A stretch of 41,232 nucleotides of DNA from Treponema sp. (GCA_031256035.1 JAIRRJ010000044.1:1-41232); one strand, 5' to 3'; positions 1 through 8,990 are shown, counted from the first letter of the stretch. Numbers and translations are program-made. Notes: generated by a model from the letters alone, not told the origin.

Positions 1-845
1 CCTCTTTGATCAACCGCTAATTGAAGAAAAAGCCAGCCGTCTTTTTCCTGCGTAACGCAGTAAAATCCGGTGTCTGCGGGACAGAGTATGGCGTCCTGAG
101 AAATATTTTTCATCTTGTCCAACACCGTTCCCGATGCCGCGTCCACCAGCAGCAACCCCTCTCTGTTAATTCCCGCAAGAAAACGGTTGTTTCCGAAAAC
201 AATGGGGCTTGCAAGGCCGCCGGGCGCATTAAATTCGCCGGTAACGGAGGCGGAATTCAAATCCAGATACGCTATCATTCCTTCATATTCGCCTGATGCA
301 AAACTTCTGATATATTTTGACTGATAAACAAGCATGTTTCGCTCAGCTCTGCCTGTCATCGCAAACAACGCAGGCTCTGTCAGCTCCGGAGATGATGTTA
401 CTTCTCCAGTTTGTGAATTAAGCAGGGTAAGGTATGAACCGTCAAGGTTTGCGGTAATGATAAAGCTGCCGCCTGCCGAATAATTGACAAATGTTATCTC
501 TTCTCCGGATTGCAGAGAAAAAAGCCTTTTCCTGCTTGAATAATTCCATACAGATAGTATGCTATAGTCCATGCCGCCGGATTCAATAATGCATATTTCA
601 TCTCTTGTTGGATGCTTTATCAGGGATTTTATGCCATAAGGCGTTAGTTGAAAACGTTCACTTGCTGCTCTTTTTTGCGTATCCCAAATAACAATAAAGC
701 CGTCTTCACCGGCGCTGATTATTTTATCATCGCTGCGTATTAATGCGGTAATAGCTCCCCTGTGTCCGCCTGCCGTTTCCAGCGCCGGCGGGAAAACAAA
801 GGGACAAAGCAGCAAAAAGAATGCAATGCAGAAAGGTTTATTCAT
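1..845 (-). CDS. Secreted or membrane-anchored WD40-repeat protein (3' end outside window)
   Basis: This frame is open from an ATG at 845 to the window edge without a stop, so the C-terminus lies outside. The first ~22 residues are a hydrophobic signal peptide (MNKPFCIAFFLLLCPFVFPP). It is followed by a WD40 blade: a GH dipeptide (GGHRGAITAL), then SAGEDGFIVIWD about 20 residues later. A second, weaker blade ends in SVWNYSSRK. WD40 propellers are protein-interaction scaffolds; no enzymatic role can be assigned. The gene follows the CpXC gene by 9 bp on the same strand, so it is probably the distal member of the rseP operon. The export signal suggests a periplasmic or envelope location. Confidence 0.75.
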   Translation of the reverse strand, partial: MNKPFCIAFFLLLCPFVFPPALETAGGHRGAITALIRSDDKIISAGEDGFIVIWDTQKRAASERFQLTPYGIKSLIKHPTRDEICIIESGGMDYSILSVWNYSSRKRLFSLQSGEEITFVNYSAGGSFIITANLDGSYLTLLNSQTGEVTSSPELTEPALFAMTGRAERNMLVYQSKYIRSFASGEYEGMIAYLDLNSASVTGEFNAPGGLASPIVFGNNRFLAGINREGLLLVDAASGTVLDKMKNISQDAILCPADTGFYCVTQEKDGWLFLQLAVDQR

Positions 846-854
846 TAAACACCG

Positions 855-1469
855 TCATTTAAACGCATCGGGTCTGTATATATTTTGGACAGACATATAT
901 GATCTGCAATGCAGAGCGGAAAAAATTTCGTCATTCTTTTGTTTTCTGTATTTTTCACAGGTTTTTTCATAAAGTTCCTGAGGTACTTTCATTACCGCCA
1001 TTTCTCCCGCCTTAATTCCATCCAGATGGAATTCAATGCCCGCTTCATCTTTCCCGTGATACCATGCGTTTATTTCCCTGTCAGGGTAAGTTTCTTCGGC
1101 TTTTGCAAGCAGGTAGTATTTCAGCGTTTCAATCACAACCGGCTGCAAATCGTCCCTTATGACGGCTATACGATCCGCCATCTCCGGGTAGCCGATAATT
1201 GTGTCAATACCGGAATTGTCTTTTTTCCTGCGATAGAATTCTCCACGTTCCAGTTCCGGCAAGATTTCCAGTTTATGGTTTTTTGATTTCCACACAAGAA
1301 TGACAGAAAATTCAGGTTTATGTTTTTTCCCGCAGCCGGGGCAGGTAAAGCTCATGAATGTACCGTCTAGAATCTTTTCGATAAATTCGGGATTGTTGTC
1401 CAGATTGATCTCTTCATCAGCGTCTGCCTGAAAATTTCTCCCGCAAGGACATCCTACGTTTCGTTTCAT
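855..1469 (-). CDS. CpXC-domain protein (zinc-ribbon-like Cys pairs)
   Basis: The protein has 204 residues. Near the N-terminus is C-P-C-G (GCPCGRNF), and about 35 residues on is FTCPGCGKKH. This is the paired-cysteine signature of the CpXC family, whose function is unknown but which probably binds a metal. I chose the start at 1469, not an in-frame Met 24 nt upstream, because GGAGG lies 5 nt before it and the longer start would overlap rseP. It begins 10 bp after the rseP stop, suggesting co-transcription. No signal peptide is visible, so it is likely cytoplasmic. Confidence 0.75.
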   Translation of the reverse strand: MKRNVGCPCGRNFQADADEEINLDNNPEFIEKILDGTFMSFTCPGCGKKHKPEFSVILVWKSKNHKLEILPELERGEFYRRKKDNSGIDTIIGYPEMADRIAVIRDDLQPVVIETLKYYLLAKAEETYPDREINAWYHGKDEAGIEFHLDGIKAGEMAVMKVPQELYEKTCEKYRKQKNDEIFSALHCRSYMSVQNIYRPDAFK

Positions 1470-1479
1470 ATTGCCTCCA

Positions 1480-2829
1480 TTAACGGCGGACAAAATACAT
1501 TATGTCCCCGAAAACAGCGAAGACCAATAAACCGAAAATAATTACCATGCCGCAGGTTTGGAAAATTGAAATGAACTTTGGGTGCGCCGGTTTTCTGCGG
1601 ACAAGTTCCACAAAGAAAAGCAAGATCATGCCTCCGTCAATAATAGGCAGGGGCAGCAGGTTCATCATGCAAAGGGCTATGGATATAACAGCGATAAAAT
1701 TCGTTATTTCTCTCAGTCCGATTCCCAGCCCGTACTCAAAACTTTTAGTCGCCCTGTCTCCCATCATGTATGTTATGCGCACAGGCCCTGAAACCGCCTG
1801 GGTAAGATCAATGCCCTTAAAAAGAAGCCGGAGGCTTTTTACGGAAAGCGCAAGGGTTTTGAAACTTTCTTTTGTACCCTTTGCGACTGCGGCGGGAAAT
1901 GAAAGTTTTGGCGCATGGTAATTGACTAATGCCCATGAAAACCCGGGACCGGTTTCCAAATCACCGGCGCTCAGTACAGCCTGCCCCTGTATGCCGTTAC
2001 GTTCATATTCAAAAACAAGAGTTTCCGGTTTTTGTTCTATTGCTCTCATAAGGTCTGTGGTGTTGCGTAACGGCTGCCCGTTTACACTTACGATTGTATC
2101 TCCGGTTGACAGGCCGGCCAATTCTGCGGGACTGCCCGTTATTACTTCATCAATCACCGGATCTATCCAGGGAGAGACACCTATTATTCCAATGCCGCTT
2201 TTTTTATCAAGGCTGGGTATTACGTTGAGCGTTAGAACCGCTCCGTCCCGTTCCACTTTAACAGGCAGCGGTTTTTCAGGGTATATGGAGATATTTTCCT
2301 GTACTTCATGGAAGTGGGAGATTTTTTTACCGGCAATCTCGACAATTCTGTCGCCTGTTTTAAAACCGGCGTCATCAGCAGGATAAAACTCACCCGGAGT
2401 CACCTCCGAAGCCAGGACGATCCTGTTTTCCGGTGTTTGAATTTCAAAACCGACACCCCAGAACAGAGAAAGCAGAAGGACGGCAAACATCAGATTAAAA
2501 AAAGGACCGCAGAAGCAAACAAACATTCTTGCGACCGGCCCTGCGGCAAGAAATGAGCCGCTTTCCGCCTTTATGTCCTCGTGTGTTTTTTCCCGGGTTT
2601 CTGCAAAATCCGAATAGCCCTTCATTTTGCAATAACCGCCGATGGGGAACATTCCCAGCCGGTATTCTACGGTTCCAATTTTCTTTTTAAGGATTGGATT
2701 TCCCCATCCGATGGAAAATGCTTCTACGTCAATTCCCACGAGTCGTGCAGCAAGAAAATGACCCAGTTCATGAATAAAAACCACTATACCAAGTCCGAAA
2801 AGTCCCAAAATAATTTTAATTAACAGCAT
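1480..2829 (-). CDS. rseP: Site-2 intramembrane zinc metalloprotease RseP
   Basis: 449 residues, the normal size for RseP. The metalloprotease motif HELGH is at residues 20-24 inside the first membrane segment. Two PDZ domains follow in the periplasmic part (cores around GFKTGDRIVEIAGKKI and AGLSTGDTIVSVNG). The second catalytic motif NLLPLPIIDGG is at about 390-400, then a last membrane helix. The family cleaves transmembrane anti-sigma factors or remnant signal peptides within the membrane. The start overlaps the end of dxr by 14 bp, implying translational coupling, and the dxr-rseP order is common in bacteria. Confidence 0.95.
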   Translation of the reverse strand: MLLIKIILGLFGLGIVVFIHELGHFLAARLVGIDVEAFSIGWGNPILKKKIGTVEYRLGMFPIGGYCKMKGYSDFAETREKTHEDIKAESGSFLAAGPVARMFVCFCGPFFNLMFAVLLLSLFWGVGFEIQTPENRIVLASEVTPGEFYPADDAGFKTGDRIVEIAGKKISHFHEVQENISIYPEKPLPVKVERDGAVLTLNVIPSLDKKSGIGIIGVSPWIDPVIDEVITGSPAELAGLSTGDTIVSVNGQPLRNTTDLMRAIEQKPETLVFEYERNGIQGQAVLSAGDLETGPGFSWALVNYHAPKLSFPAAVAKGTKESFKTLALSVKSLRLLFKGIDLTQAVSGPVRITYMMGDRATKSFEYGLGIGLREITNFIAVISIALCMMNLLPLPIIDGGMILLFFVELVRRKPAHPKFISIFQTCGMVIIFGLLVFAVFGDIMYFVRR

Positions 2830-3940
2830 GAATACATCCTTTAATGTAAATATCAGCTTGACGGCGGGCTTCCACGTCCGCCCTTAAAACTGTTTCCAAG
2901 TCAAGCAGTTCACAGTCCCAGTCTTTCTCTAAAACATACCCTGTTATCACAGGTATATCAAGAAAGCCGATCTTCCGTTCCAGAAACGCGGAGACGGCGG
3001 CTTCATTTGCCGCATTGTAGGCGCAAGGGTACAGCCCTTGTCTCTGCGCAGCCTGAAACGCCATGTGCAGCATGGGGAATTCCTTAAAATCCGGCTTTTT
3101 GAATTCAAGAGTAAGAGAATCAAAATTGAGGACATCAAGGCCTGAGCGCGTTGTCCGCGGCCAATACAGCGCGTCGTGAATTGGATGGCGCATATCCGGT
3201 TTGGAAAGCTGGGCGTATATCACACCGTTGCAGAGCCTGACCATGGAATGAACTACGCTTTGTGGATGAATGACGACTTTGATTTTTTCCGCGGGCATAT
3301 TGAAAAATGCGGCGGCTTCGATAACCTCAAGCCCCTTGTTTGCCATTGAAGCCGAATCAATGCTTATCTTCCTGCCCATTTTCCATGTAGGGTGGGCTGT
3401 GGCGGCATCGGGACTTATGTTCTTTTTTTCTTCGATGTTCAAATGGAGGAATGGTCCGCCGGATGCTGTTAGTATAATTTCATCTATTAACTCATTCGCG
3501 CCTTTGGCATGTGCTTCCAAAAGATGAAATATCGCCGAATGTTCAGAGTCTACAGGAATAATTTTTACATTTTTTTCTTTGGCATGGCGGAAAACAAGCG
3601 GGCCTGCCATGACGACCGACTCCTTATTCGCCAGTGCGACCATGGAGCCGCTGTCTATCGCCGCCAGTGTCGGTTCCAAACCTTGCCCGCCGGATATTCC
3701 GTTTATCGTTATGTCCGCATGAACATCCCTGATTGCTTGAGTGAGTTTTTCTTTTCCGTTTTCTTCCCCTGAAAGTACGCACGTTGCGTCCGGCCATTGG
3801 CGTGAAAGCTCTTCAAGCCCGCGGCGGTTTGAATGAGCGGACAGGAGCGCTACTTCAAAGTTATCCCTGCCGCGGCTTAATACTTCGAGGGAATTCTTTC
3901 CGATGGAACCGGTTGCCCCAAGGACGGCGACACGCTTCAT
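2816..3940 (-). CDS. dxr: 1-deoxy-D-xylulose 5-phosphate reductoisomerase
   Basis: 374 residues. The NADPH-binding GATGSIG is at residues 8-14. Family motifs follow: VALANKESVVMAG, the metal-binding PVDSEHSAIF, and SASMANKGLEVIEA with the second acidic ligand. The enzyme makes 2-C-methyl-D-erythritol 4-phosphate, the committed step of the non-mevalonate isoprenoid pathway. The product feeds uppS two genes upstream in the same operon. Its ATG overlaps the cdsA stop (TGATG), so the two are translationally coupled. Confidence 0.96.
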   Translation of the reverse strand: MKRVAVLGATGSIGKNSLEVLSRGRDNFEVALLSAHSNRRGLEELSRQWPDATCVLSGEENGKEKLTQAIRDVHADITINGISGGQGLEPTLAAIDSGSMVALANKESVVMAGPLVFRHAKEKNVKIIPVDSEHSAIFHLLEAHAKGANELIDEIILTASGGPFLHLNIEEKKNISPDAATAHPTWKMGRKISIDSASMANKGLEVIEAAAFFNMPAEKIKVVIHPQSVVHSMVRLCNGVIYAQLSKPDMRHPIHDALYWPRTTRSGLDVLNFDSLTLEFKKPDFKEFPMLHMAFQAAQRQGLYPCAYNAANEAAVSAFLERKIGFLDIPVITGYVLEKDWDCELLDLETVLRADVEARRQADIYIKGCIHAVN

Positions 3941-4803
3941 CAGGCGATAAAGAACAGACTAAAAAGCAGAAAAAATACAGGAGATGCAAAGGCAATGGAA
4001 TCGATTGAATCAAGAACCCCGCCCCTTCCGAGCATAAGGTTTCCCGAATCCTTGCAATCACAGCTTCTCTTGATTGCCGATTCTGCAAGATCGCCTAACA
4101 CTGCCGCAATACCGGTAATGATGCCAAGTACAATCACCTGGCAAAGAACGGGAATCGATTGTATCCGCGCAATGAAAACGGCAGGGACTATCAGCGCTGT
4201 GCCTCCCGAAACAATAATCGAACCGAATACCCCGCCGATGAAGCCCGCGATGCTTTTATTCGGGCTTGCCGGAATTATTCCGCGGTTATTTTTCCCGAAG
4301 AGCGTCCCCGCAAGCCATGCTGCCGCATCGCTTCCCAGCGTGATCATGAGAAACATAAAAATGATAATACCTGAATGTTCCCAGACGCTCATTTTGACAA
4401 GCCAGTACATAAAAAACCCGGGATAAACAAGGACAGAAAAACCGGCGGCAAGCTGACCGGTGACAGTTTCCATTTTTTCATTTGAAGAAAAAATACGGGA
4501 CAATAAAACCCAGGATGCTCCCGCCATGATCAACAGCAGGACAACCCACTCAGGACAATTGAAGCTGACAGTCAGTGCAGCGGCGACCGGCGCCAAAGCA
4601 CCAAAGATACAGGCTTCGATTTTTGTTATGCGAAGCTGCTTTTTTTCAAGCATTATTGAAAATTCAATTGCGCCGACAGCCGAGTAGATAATGACTATGA
4701 TGTTAAGCGCAAGATGCCCGTAATGAGGGAGAAAAAAAACAAGCCCGACAATGGCCGGTATTCCGATAAAAAAAACCATTAATCTCTTTATCAATCTACT
4801 CAT
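3940..4803 (-). CDS. cdsA: Phosphatidate cytidylyltransferase (CDP-diglyceride synthase)
   Basis: 287 residues with about eight hydrophobic segments. The C-terminal family signature is clear: SDAAAWLAGTLFGKN, the PNKS(I)AG loop, and later LGDLAESAIKR with LGRGGVLDSIDS. The enzyme makes CDP-diacylglycerol for phospholipid synthesis in the inner membrane. The frame stays open upstream, but that extension overlaps uppS and is not CdsA-like. The ATG at 4803 (MSRLIKRLM) is preceded by AGGGG and begins 5 bp after the uppS stop, so I use it. Confidence 0.95.
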   Translation of the reverse strand: MSRLIKRLMVFFIGIPAIVGLVFFLPHYGHLALNIIVIIYSAVGAIEFSIMLEKKQLRITKIEACIFGALAPVAAALTVSFNCPEWVVLLLIMAGASWVLLSRIFSSNEKMETVTGQLAAGFSVLVYPGFFMYWLVKMSVWEHSGIIIFMFLMITLGSDAAAWLAGTLFGKNNRGIIPASPNKSIAGFIGGVFGSIIVSGGTALIVPAVFIARIQSIPVLCQVIVLGIITGIAAVLGDLAESAIKRSCDCKDSGNLMLGRGGVLDSIDSIAFASPVFFLLFSLFFIA

Positions 4804-4808
4804 ATAAT

Positions 4809-5567
4809 TTACCCCTGAACACTGCTTGCTGTGACACTGCCCGCTGTGACGCTGCCGGCTGCAACGCTGCCAAAGCGCCTGTCGCGCTGCCTGAAATCGG
4901 CAATCGCTTCTTCCAAATCTTCCTTGTCCCAGTCCGGCCACAGTTTCTTTGAAACATGCAATTCTGAATAAGCTCCTTCCCAAAGCAAAAAATTACTTGT
5001 CCGGTATTCACCGGCGCTACGGATTATAAGATCGGGATCGGGTATATCGGGATTATCAAGATAAGCCGAAATATCATTTTCGCCGATATTCGACATATCC
5101 TGTCCGGTAGCGGCAAAACGGCGGAATGCCCGCACAATTTCATCCCTGCCGCCGTAATTTATTGCAAGCACAACCTGCATCCCTTCAAAATCCGCAGTGT
5201 TCGACATACTCTCGGCAAGTTCTTTTTGAATGTCAGCCGGCAGTCCCGCTATGTCTCCCGCATGACGGACGCGGATTCGATTTCTTTTACTGAAATCAAA
5301 TTCCGCCCTCAGGTATTGTTTTACAAGACCCATTATAAAGCTGACTTCTTCCACGGCGCGTTTCCAGTTTTCGGTTGAAAAGGCATAAAGGGTTAAAAAT
5401 TTTACGCCCAAATCGCTTGCCGCCTTTACGATCCGTTTTGCCGCCTTTAACCCCTCCAGATGCCCCTGTGTGCGGATAAGCCCGCGCTGCTTCGCCCAGC
5501 GGCCGTTTCCGTCCATGATAATGCCGATGTGAGCCGGTATTCCTGACAATGGCGGCTTTCTCATCAC
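4809..5567 (-). CDS. uppS: Isoprenyl (undecaprenyl) diphosphate synthase
   Basis: 252 residues. The catalytic Asp is D19 in IGIIMDGNGRWA. The RSAGEYRTSNFLLWEGAYSE block and the LWPDWDKEDL segment are typical of cis-prenyltransferases. The product is the lipid carrier for peptidoglycan and other surface glycans. The canonical end RRFG is followed by an unusual low-complexity tail of about 20 residues rich in Gly-Ser-Val-Thr-Ala, encoded by three 15-nt tandem units. The start overlaps the end of frr by 4 bp (ATGA). Confidence 0.95.
   Translation of the reverse strand: MMRKPPLSGIPAHIGIIMDGNGRWAKQRGLIRTQGHLEGLKAAKRIVKAASDLGVKFLTLYAFSTENWKRAVEEVSFIMGLVKQYLRAEFDFSKRNRIRVRHAGDIAGLPADIQKELAESMSNTADFEGMQVVLAINYGGRDEIVRAFRRFAATGQDMSNIGENDISAYLDNPDIPDPDLIIRSAGEYRTSNFLLWEGAYSELHVSKKLWPDWDKEDLEEAIADFRQRDRRFGSVAAGSVTAGSVTASSVQG
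4828..4872 (-). repeat. Three 15-nt tandem units in the 3' end of uppS
   Basis: Units at 4828-4842, 4843-4857 and 4858-4872 differ from one another at a few positions. They encode the repeated (A/T)-G-S-V-(A/T) tail after the conserved end of UppS. The 15-nt period keeps the frame when copy number changes. Confidence 0.75.
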
Positions 5568-6118
5568 ACTTCCATTATTTCTTTTTCTTTCTCTTCCAGA
5601 ACATGATTCACATGTCCGATATAACTATCGGTCAGCTTTTGCAGTTCCGCCGCTCCCTTGCTTTCGTCATCTTCGGTTAACTTTGAGTCTTTCAGCATTT
5701 TTTTCAGTTCGTCATTGCCGTCCCTGCGTATGTTGCGTATCGCAACCCTTGACTGCTCTGCCTGATTTTTTGCGATCTTTACAAGCTCCTTGCGCCGCTC
5801 CCCCGTGAGAGGCGGAATGGCGATGCGGATCACTTTGCCGTCGTTTGACGGATTCAGGGACAGTTCCGAAGAACGAATCGCCTTTTCAATTTCTCCGATA
5901 AGGTTTTTATCCCACGGTTGAATGACGACGAGTCTGGCTTCGGGGACTGAAATGTTGGCGACCTGATTCAAGGGCGATTTTTCGCCGTAGTAATCAACGC
6001 GTATTTTGTCAAACAGCGAAGCCGAAGCACGTCCGGTTCTCAAAGCGGCAAAGCCGTCTTTCAGGCTTGCCACTGTCTTTTTCATCTTGTCTTCATGTGA
6101 GGAAATAACATCCTGCAT
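5564..6118 (-). CDS. frr: Ribosome recycling factor
   Basis: 184 residues, matching the usual ~185. Typical blocks are LRTGRASASLFDKIRVDYYG, PLNQVANISVPEARLVVIQPWDK, and IRIAIPPLTGERRKELVK. The factor splits post-termination ribosomes together with EF-G. The frame is open 36 nt further upstream, but that Met lies inside tsf. The ATG at 6118 (MQDVISSHEDKM), one base after the tsf stop with GGAG upstream, gives the normal length. Confidence 0.96.
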   Translation of the reverse strand: MQDVISSHEDKMKKTVASLKDGFAALRTGRASASLFDKIRVDYYGEKSPLNQVANISVPEARLVVIQPWDKNLIGEIEKAIRSSELSLNPSNDGKVIRIAIPPLTGERRKELVKIAKNQAEQSRVAIRNIRRDGNDELKKMLKDSKLTEDDESKGAAELQKLTDSYIGHVNHVLEEKEKEIMEV

Positions 6119-6119
6119 A

Positions 6120-6980
6120 CTATTGCTCCGAAGCGCCCACTTTGTAGTAAACATAGTCGCTTACCGAAAGTTTGGCTCCCGCTTTTTTGGCGCAGTCCGC
6201 AACCGCCTGAGCAACGGTGAGTTTTTCGTCTTTCACATAACCCTGTTCAAGGAAGCAAATCTCGGAAAGATATTTGTTTATCTTGCCCTGAAGAATTCCG
6301 TCAAGAACTTTTTCCGGCTTTCCTTTGAGTTTTTCATCCTGTTCCATCTGTTTGCGGAAAATGCCTTCCTGTTCCTTGAGCCAGTTTTGATCTATTTTTG
6401 ATCTGTCAAGGGCAAGGGGATTGAATGCCGCTATGTGCAATGCCAGGGAGAAAATAAATGATTTGATTTCTTCGTCTTTGAAAATATCCGGTTTGTCGGA
6501 TTCGCATTTTACAACAACACCGATGTTTCCGTCTCCGTGAATGTAACTTGTAAGGTATTCGCCGGAAGCGGCTTTGACAAGGCACAGCCTTTTCAGCCCC
6601 ATGTTCTCCCTGATTTTGGTTGCAAGCTCTCCAACCATGCCGTTAAGCTCTTCATTTGGTTCAGCCCAGCCTTTTTCCAGAATCTTGTCCGCCATTACGC
6701 CGCCCAGAGTGATAAATTCCGGATTACGCGCAACAAAGTCTGTTTCCGAAGAAAGCTCCACCAGAACGGCGGCATTGTCTTTTATTTTCACGAATACTTT
6801 GCCCTCGTTGGTTGCGCGCCCTGAACGTTTTTCAAGAGCGGCAAGCCCTTTTTCCTTGAGCAGTTTTTCAGCCTTTTGGAAATCGCCCTCCGTGGTTACA
6901 AGGGCGTTTTTACATTCCATCATTCCCGCTCCGGTTTTTTCCCGAAGCCTTTTTACATCCGCAGCGCTTATTTCAGCCAT
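6120..6980 (-). CDS. tsf: Translation elongation factor Ts
   Basis: 286 residues. The N-terminal UBA-like segment carries KTGAGMMECKNAL, and the core carries ETDFVARNPEF. EF-Ts catalyses GDP release from EF-Tu. A strong AAGGAG lies 8 nt before the ATG. It follows rpsB by 19 bp, the almost universal rpsB-tsf pair. Confidence 0.97.
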   Translation of the reverse strand: MAEISAADVKRLREKTGAGMMECKNALVTTEGDFQKAEKLLKEKGLAALEKRSGRATNEGKVFVKIKDNAAVLVELSSETDFVARNPEFITLGGVMADKILEKGWAEPNEELNGMVGELATKIRENMGLKRLCLVKAASGEYLTSYIHGDGNIGVVVKCESDKPDIFKDEEIKSFIFSLALHIAAFNPLALDRSKIDQNWLKEQEGIFRKQMEQDEKLKGKPEKVLDGILQGKINKYLSEICFLEQGYVKDEKLTVAQAVADCAKKAGAKLSVSDYVYYKVGASEQ

Positions 6981-6999
6981 TAATTACTCCTTAAATTAC

Positions 7000-7887
7000 T
7001 CATTCGTCATTGTAGACTTTGTCAACATCAACCGGAAGTTGATCCTCTTCTTCGGGATAGTCTTCATCTCTTCTTGATGCTTCTATCGCTTCCTGAGTTG
7101 AGTATTTCTCAATGTCAATTTCCTGATCTTCTTCCTTGTGGGAAGCGTCAGTCATCACATCTTCATCGTCTTCATCGCCGAGTGTTTCAATGACCCGCAG
7201 GCCCACCTCGTTGTCCGCTTCTATTACCGCGTTGGCGACAATCTGCGTAAAGAGGGTAATCGCCCGAATCGCGTCATCGTTGCCCGGTATCGGGTAGTTG
7301 ATGCCGTCCGGGTTACAGTTGGTGTCCACAACCGCGATAATGGGAATGCCCTGACGCTGGGCTTCGGCGACTGCGATGGCTTCCTTGCGCGTATCAATGA
7401 CAAACAGGATGCCCGGAAGCTCCTTCATCTCTTTGATACCGCCCAAGTTTTTCTGGAGCTTCACGCGTTCCTTTGCCAGCCCTGAGATTTCTTTTTTGGT
7501 AAGATTTTCGAAAGTACCGTCTACTTCCATTTTCTCCAGTTTTTTAAGCCGGAGCAGGGATTTTTTAATGGTAACAAAGTTGGTTAACATTCCGCCAAGC
7601 CAGCGGTTGTTTACATAGAACATTCCGCATCTTTCCGCTTCTTTCTGGACCGCCTGCTGCGCCTGTTTTTTTGTTCCGATAAAAAGAACTGATTTGCCGT
7701 CCCCGACTACCTTGCGCACGGCTTCATAAGCGTCTTTGATCGCCTGAATCGTCTTTTGCAGATCGATGATGTGAATACCGTTCCGTTCCGCAAAGATGAA
7801 CCTTTTCATTCTCGGATCCCAGCGTTTTACCTGGTGGCCGAAATGCACTCCCGATTCCAGGAGATTCTTCATGGTAACTACTGCCAA
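7000..7887 (-). CDS. rpsB: 30S ribosomal protein S2 (TTG start)
   Basis: 295 residues against ~240 in E. coli. The S2 core is clear: [40 protein letters not shown], and the [20 protein letters not shown] stretch. The extra ~55 C-terminal residues are strongly acidic (many Asp and Glu). The start is TTG at 7887, with AGGAGG 5 nt upstream. The alternative ATG five codons later would sit further from the ribosome-binding site. The gene heads the translation operon and is probably under a promoter in the 124-bp gap after maf. Confidence 0.96.
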   Translation of the reverse strand: MAVVTMKNLLESGVHFGHQVKRWDPRMKRFIFAERNGIHIIDLQKTIQAIKDAYEAVRKVVGDGKSVLFIGTKKQAQQAVQKEAERCGMFYVNNRWLGGMLTNFVTIKKSLLRLKKLEKMEVDGTFENLTKKEISGLAKERVKLQKNLGGIKEMKELPGILFVIDTRKEAIAVAEAQRQGIPIIAVVDTNCNPDGINYPIPGNDDAIRAITLFTQIVANAVIEADNEVGLRVIETLGDEDDEDVMTDASHKEEDQEIDIEKYSTQEAIEASRRDEDYPEEEDQLPVDVDKVYNDE

Positions 7888-7960
7888 AGTTTCCTCCTAA
7901 CTTGCTGATCTGACCACCTTGATCTTTAGTGGTGAGACCATCCATCCCTATATCTCATCG
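7888..7960 (-). promoter_or_regulatory. Possible structured leader of rpsB
   Basis: On the minus strand the leader contains an ACCAC/GTGGT stem (7913-7917 with 7929-7933), followed by AGGAGG. Ribosomal-protein operons often carry autoregulatory leaders. I see only the stem, not a known family, so this is tentative. Confidence 0.25.
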
Positions 7961-8011
7961 CCTGACCCTTGTTACAGATGGTAGACAACGGAAATTCGGC
8001 TGCCCTGTGGC

Positions 8012-8599
8012 TCAAGCCCCGTATGGGTAGCCGTTGTCCCTCAGCATGGCATAAAATTCCTGTAATGGCAAGCCCGCAACCGTGCTTGGGCAGCCCTGAA
8101 TTTTGGTAATAAAGCAGGCTGCCAGCCCCTGAATGCGGTAAGCTCCCGCTACCCCCTGCCATTCATTTGTATCAAGATACCATTTGATCTCGATATCCGA
8201 GAGTGGAGCGAAACTGACCGCGCAGCTTGCCTGTCGGCAGTCTATTTTTCCCTCCCGCCCGTTGAAAAGGGCGATTGAAGTCGTAACCTTGTGCTGCCGC
8301 CCCTGAAATTTAGCCAGCATCTTTGCGGCTTCTTCCCTGTCGGCGGGTTTCCCGAAAATTTTCCCGCCCAGGGAAATAACCGTATCCGCCCCGCAAATCC
8401 ACCGCGGCAGGCGGTCTTTCATTATTTCGATGACCTTTTCAACTTTTTTCACCGCCAGTTCGGAGGTCAGCTTGAGAGGATTCGCCTCTTTTATCCGGCT
8501 TTCGTCAATCAGGGCGGGCAGAATACTGAACGGCAGCCCCAACAGCTTGAAATAATCCTGCCTCCTTGCCGAGCTAGATGCCAGAATGATCGGTTCCAT
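8012..8599 (-). CDS. maf: Maf-family nucleoside triphosphate pyrophosphatase
   Basis: 195 residues. The Maf signature is complete: ILASSSARRQDYFKLLG with the SxSxRR phosphate loop, later CGADTVISLGGKIFGKP with the catalytic Asp, and YRIQGLAACFI near the C-terminus. The family hydrolyses non-canonical or methylated nucleotides such as dTTP, UTP or m5UTP; the substrate class cannot be fixed by eye. The start at 8599 (MEPIILASS) agrees with the family, although AGGAG lies rather far upstream (about 14 nt). Confidence 0.92.
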   Translation of the reverse strand: MEPIILASSSARRQDYFKLLGLPFSILPALIDESRIKEANPLKLTSELAVKKVEKVIEIMKDRLPRWICGADTVISLGGKIFGKPADREEAAKMLAKFQGRQHKVTTSIALFNGREGKIDCRQASCAVSFAPLSDIEIKWYLDTNEWQGVAGAYRIQGLAACFITKIQGCPSTVAGLPLQEFYAMLRDNGYPYGA

Positions 8600-8669
8600 T
8601 AATCTTTTATAAACTCCTGAAGAAACTGACAGGGACTCATTATTGAAACAGGGGAATTGATAAAATCCT

Positions 8670-8885
8670 TCACTGTCTGGCTAACCGTTCCTTTTTGGCT
8701 TCTTCGAGACTCACCGGATTGGGAGCGGTTATTCCCACAAGACTGTCAAGAATGGCTTGTTTGTCATTAAAACCGGACAATTTAGCGGCTTTTTTTCCAT
8801 TTTTACTGATAAACACCTCATCCTCTGACGCGGCGCTAAGGTAATATCCTATATTTGCCTTTAATTCTGTCTCGGTAACAACCAC
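8670..8885 (-). CDS. Phd/YefM-type antitoxin, apparently without a partner toxin
   Basis: 71 residues from a GTG at 8885, preceded by GGGGA. The sequence VVVTETELKANIGYYLSAA followed by DEVFISKNGKKAAKLSG matches the N-terminal DNA-binding fold of Phd/YefM antitoxins. The C-terminal part (PNPVSLEEAKKERLARQ) would be the toxin-neutralising tail. The open frame extends 270 nt upstream, but that part runs through an intergenic palindrome and looks non-coding. A toxin would normally lie directly downstream, yet only ~70 bp separate the stop from maf and no toxin frame is visible. A TTG slightly upstream is an alternative start. Confidence 0.7.
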   Translation of the reverse strand: MVVTETELKANIGYYLSAASEDEVFISKNGKKAAKLSGFNDKQAILDSLVGITAPNPVSLEEAKKERLARQ

Positions 8886-8900
8886 TTTCTTATCCCCATA

Positions 8901-8932
8901 TTGTACGATCAAATATACTAAAATTGTACGAT
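8901..8932 (-). promoter_or_regulatory. Putative antitoxin operator: two direct repeats
   Basis: TTGTACGAT occurs at 8901-8909 and again at 8924-8932, 23 bp apart (about two helical turns). They lie just upstream of the antitoxin start, and the near copy contains a -10-like TACAAT on the minus strand. Phd-family antitoxins repress their own promoter by binding repeated operators, so this fits autoregulation. Confidence 0.4.
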
Positions 8933-8990
8933 ATAGTGCAAGTTCAGAGATCAATGCATCATTCTCAGGGGAATCAATTCTCAAGAAAAA

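Noticed and set aside
909-1286. Plus-strand 125-codon frame opposite the CpXC gene
   Set aside because: Shadow frame, Phe-rich, with no ribosome-binding site.
4804-4983. 60-residue N-terminal extension of CdsA
   Set aside because: It overlaps uppS, is Arg/Cys/Gln-rich and unlike the family; a ribosome-binding site marks the start at 4803.
8600-8669. Toxin gene for the Phd-type antitoxin
   Set aside because: Only 70 bp is available before maf, with no plausible start or frame.
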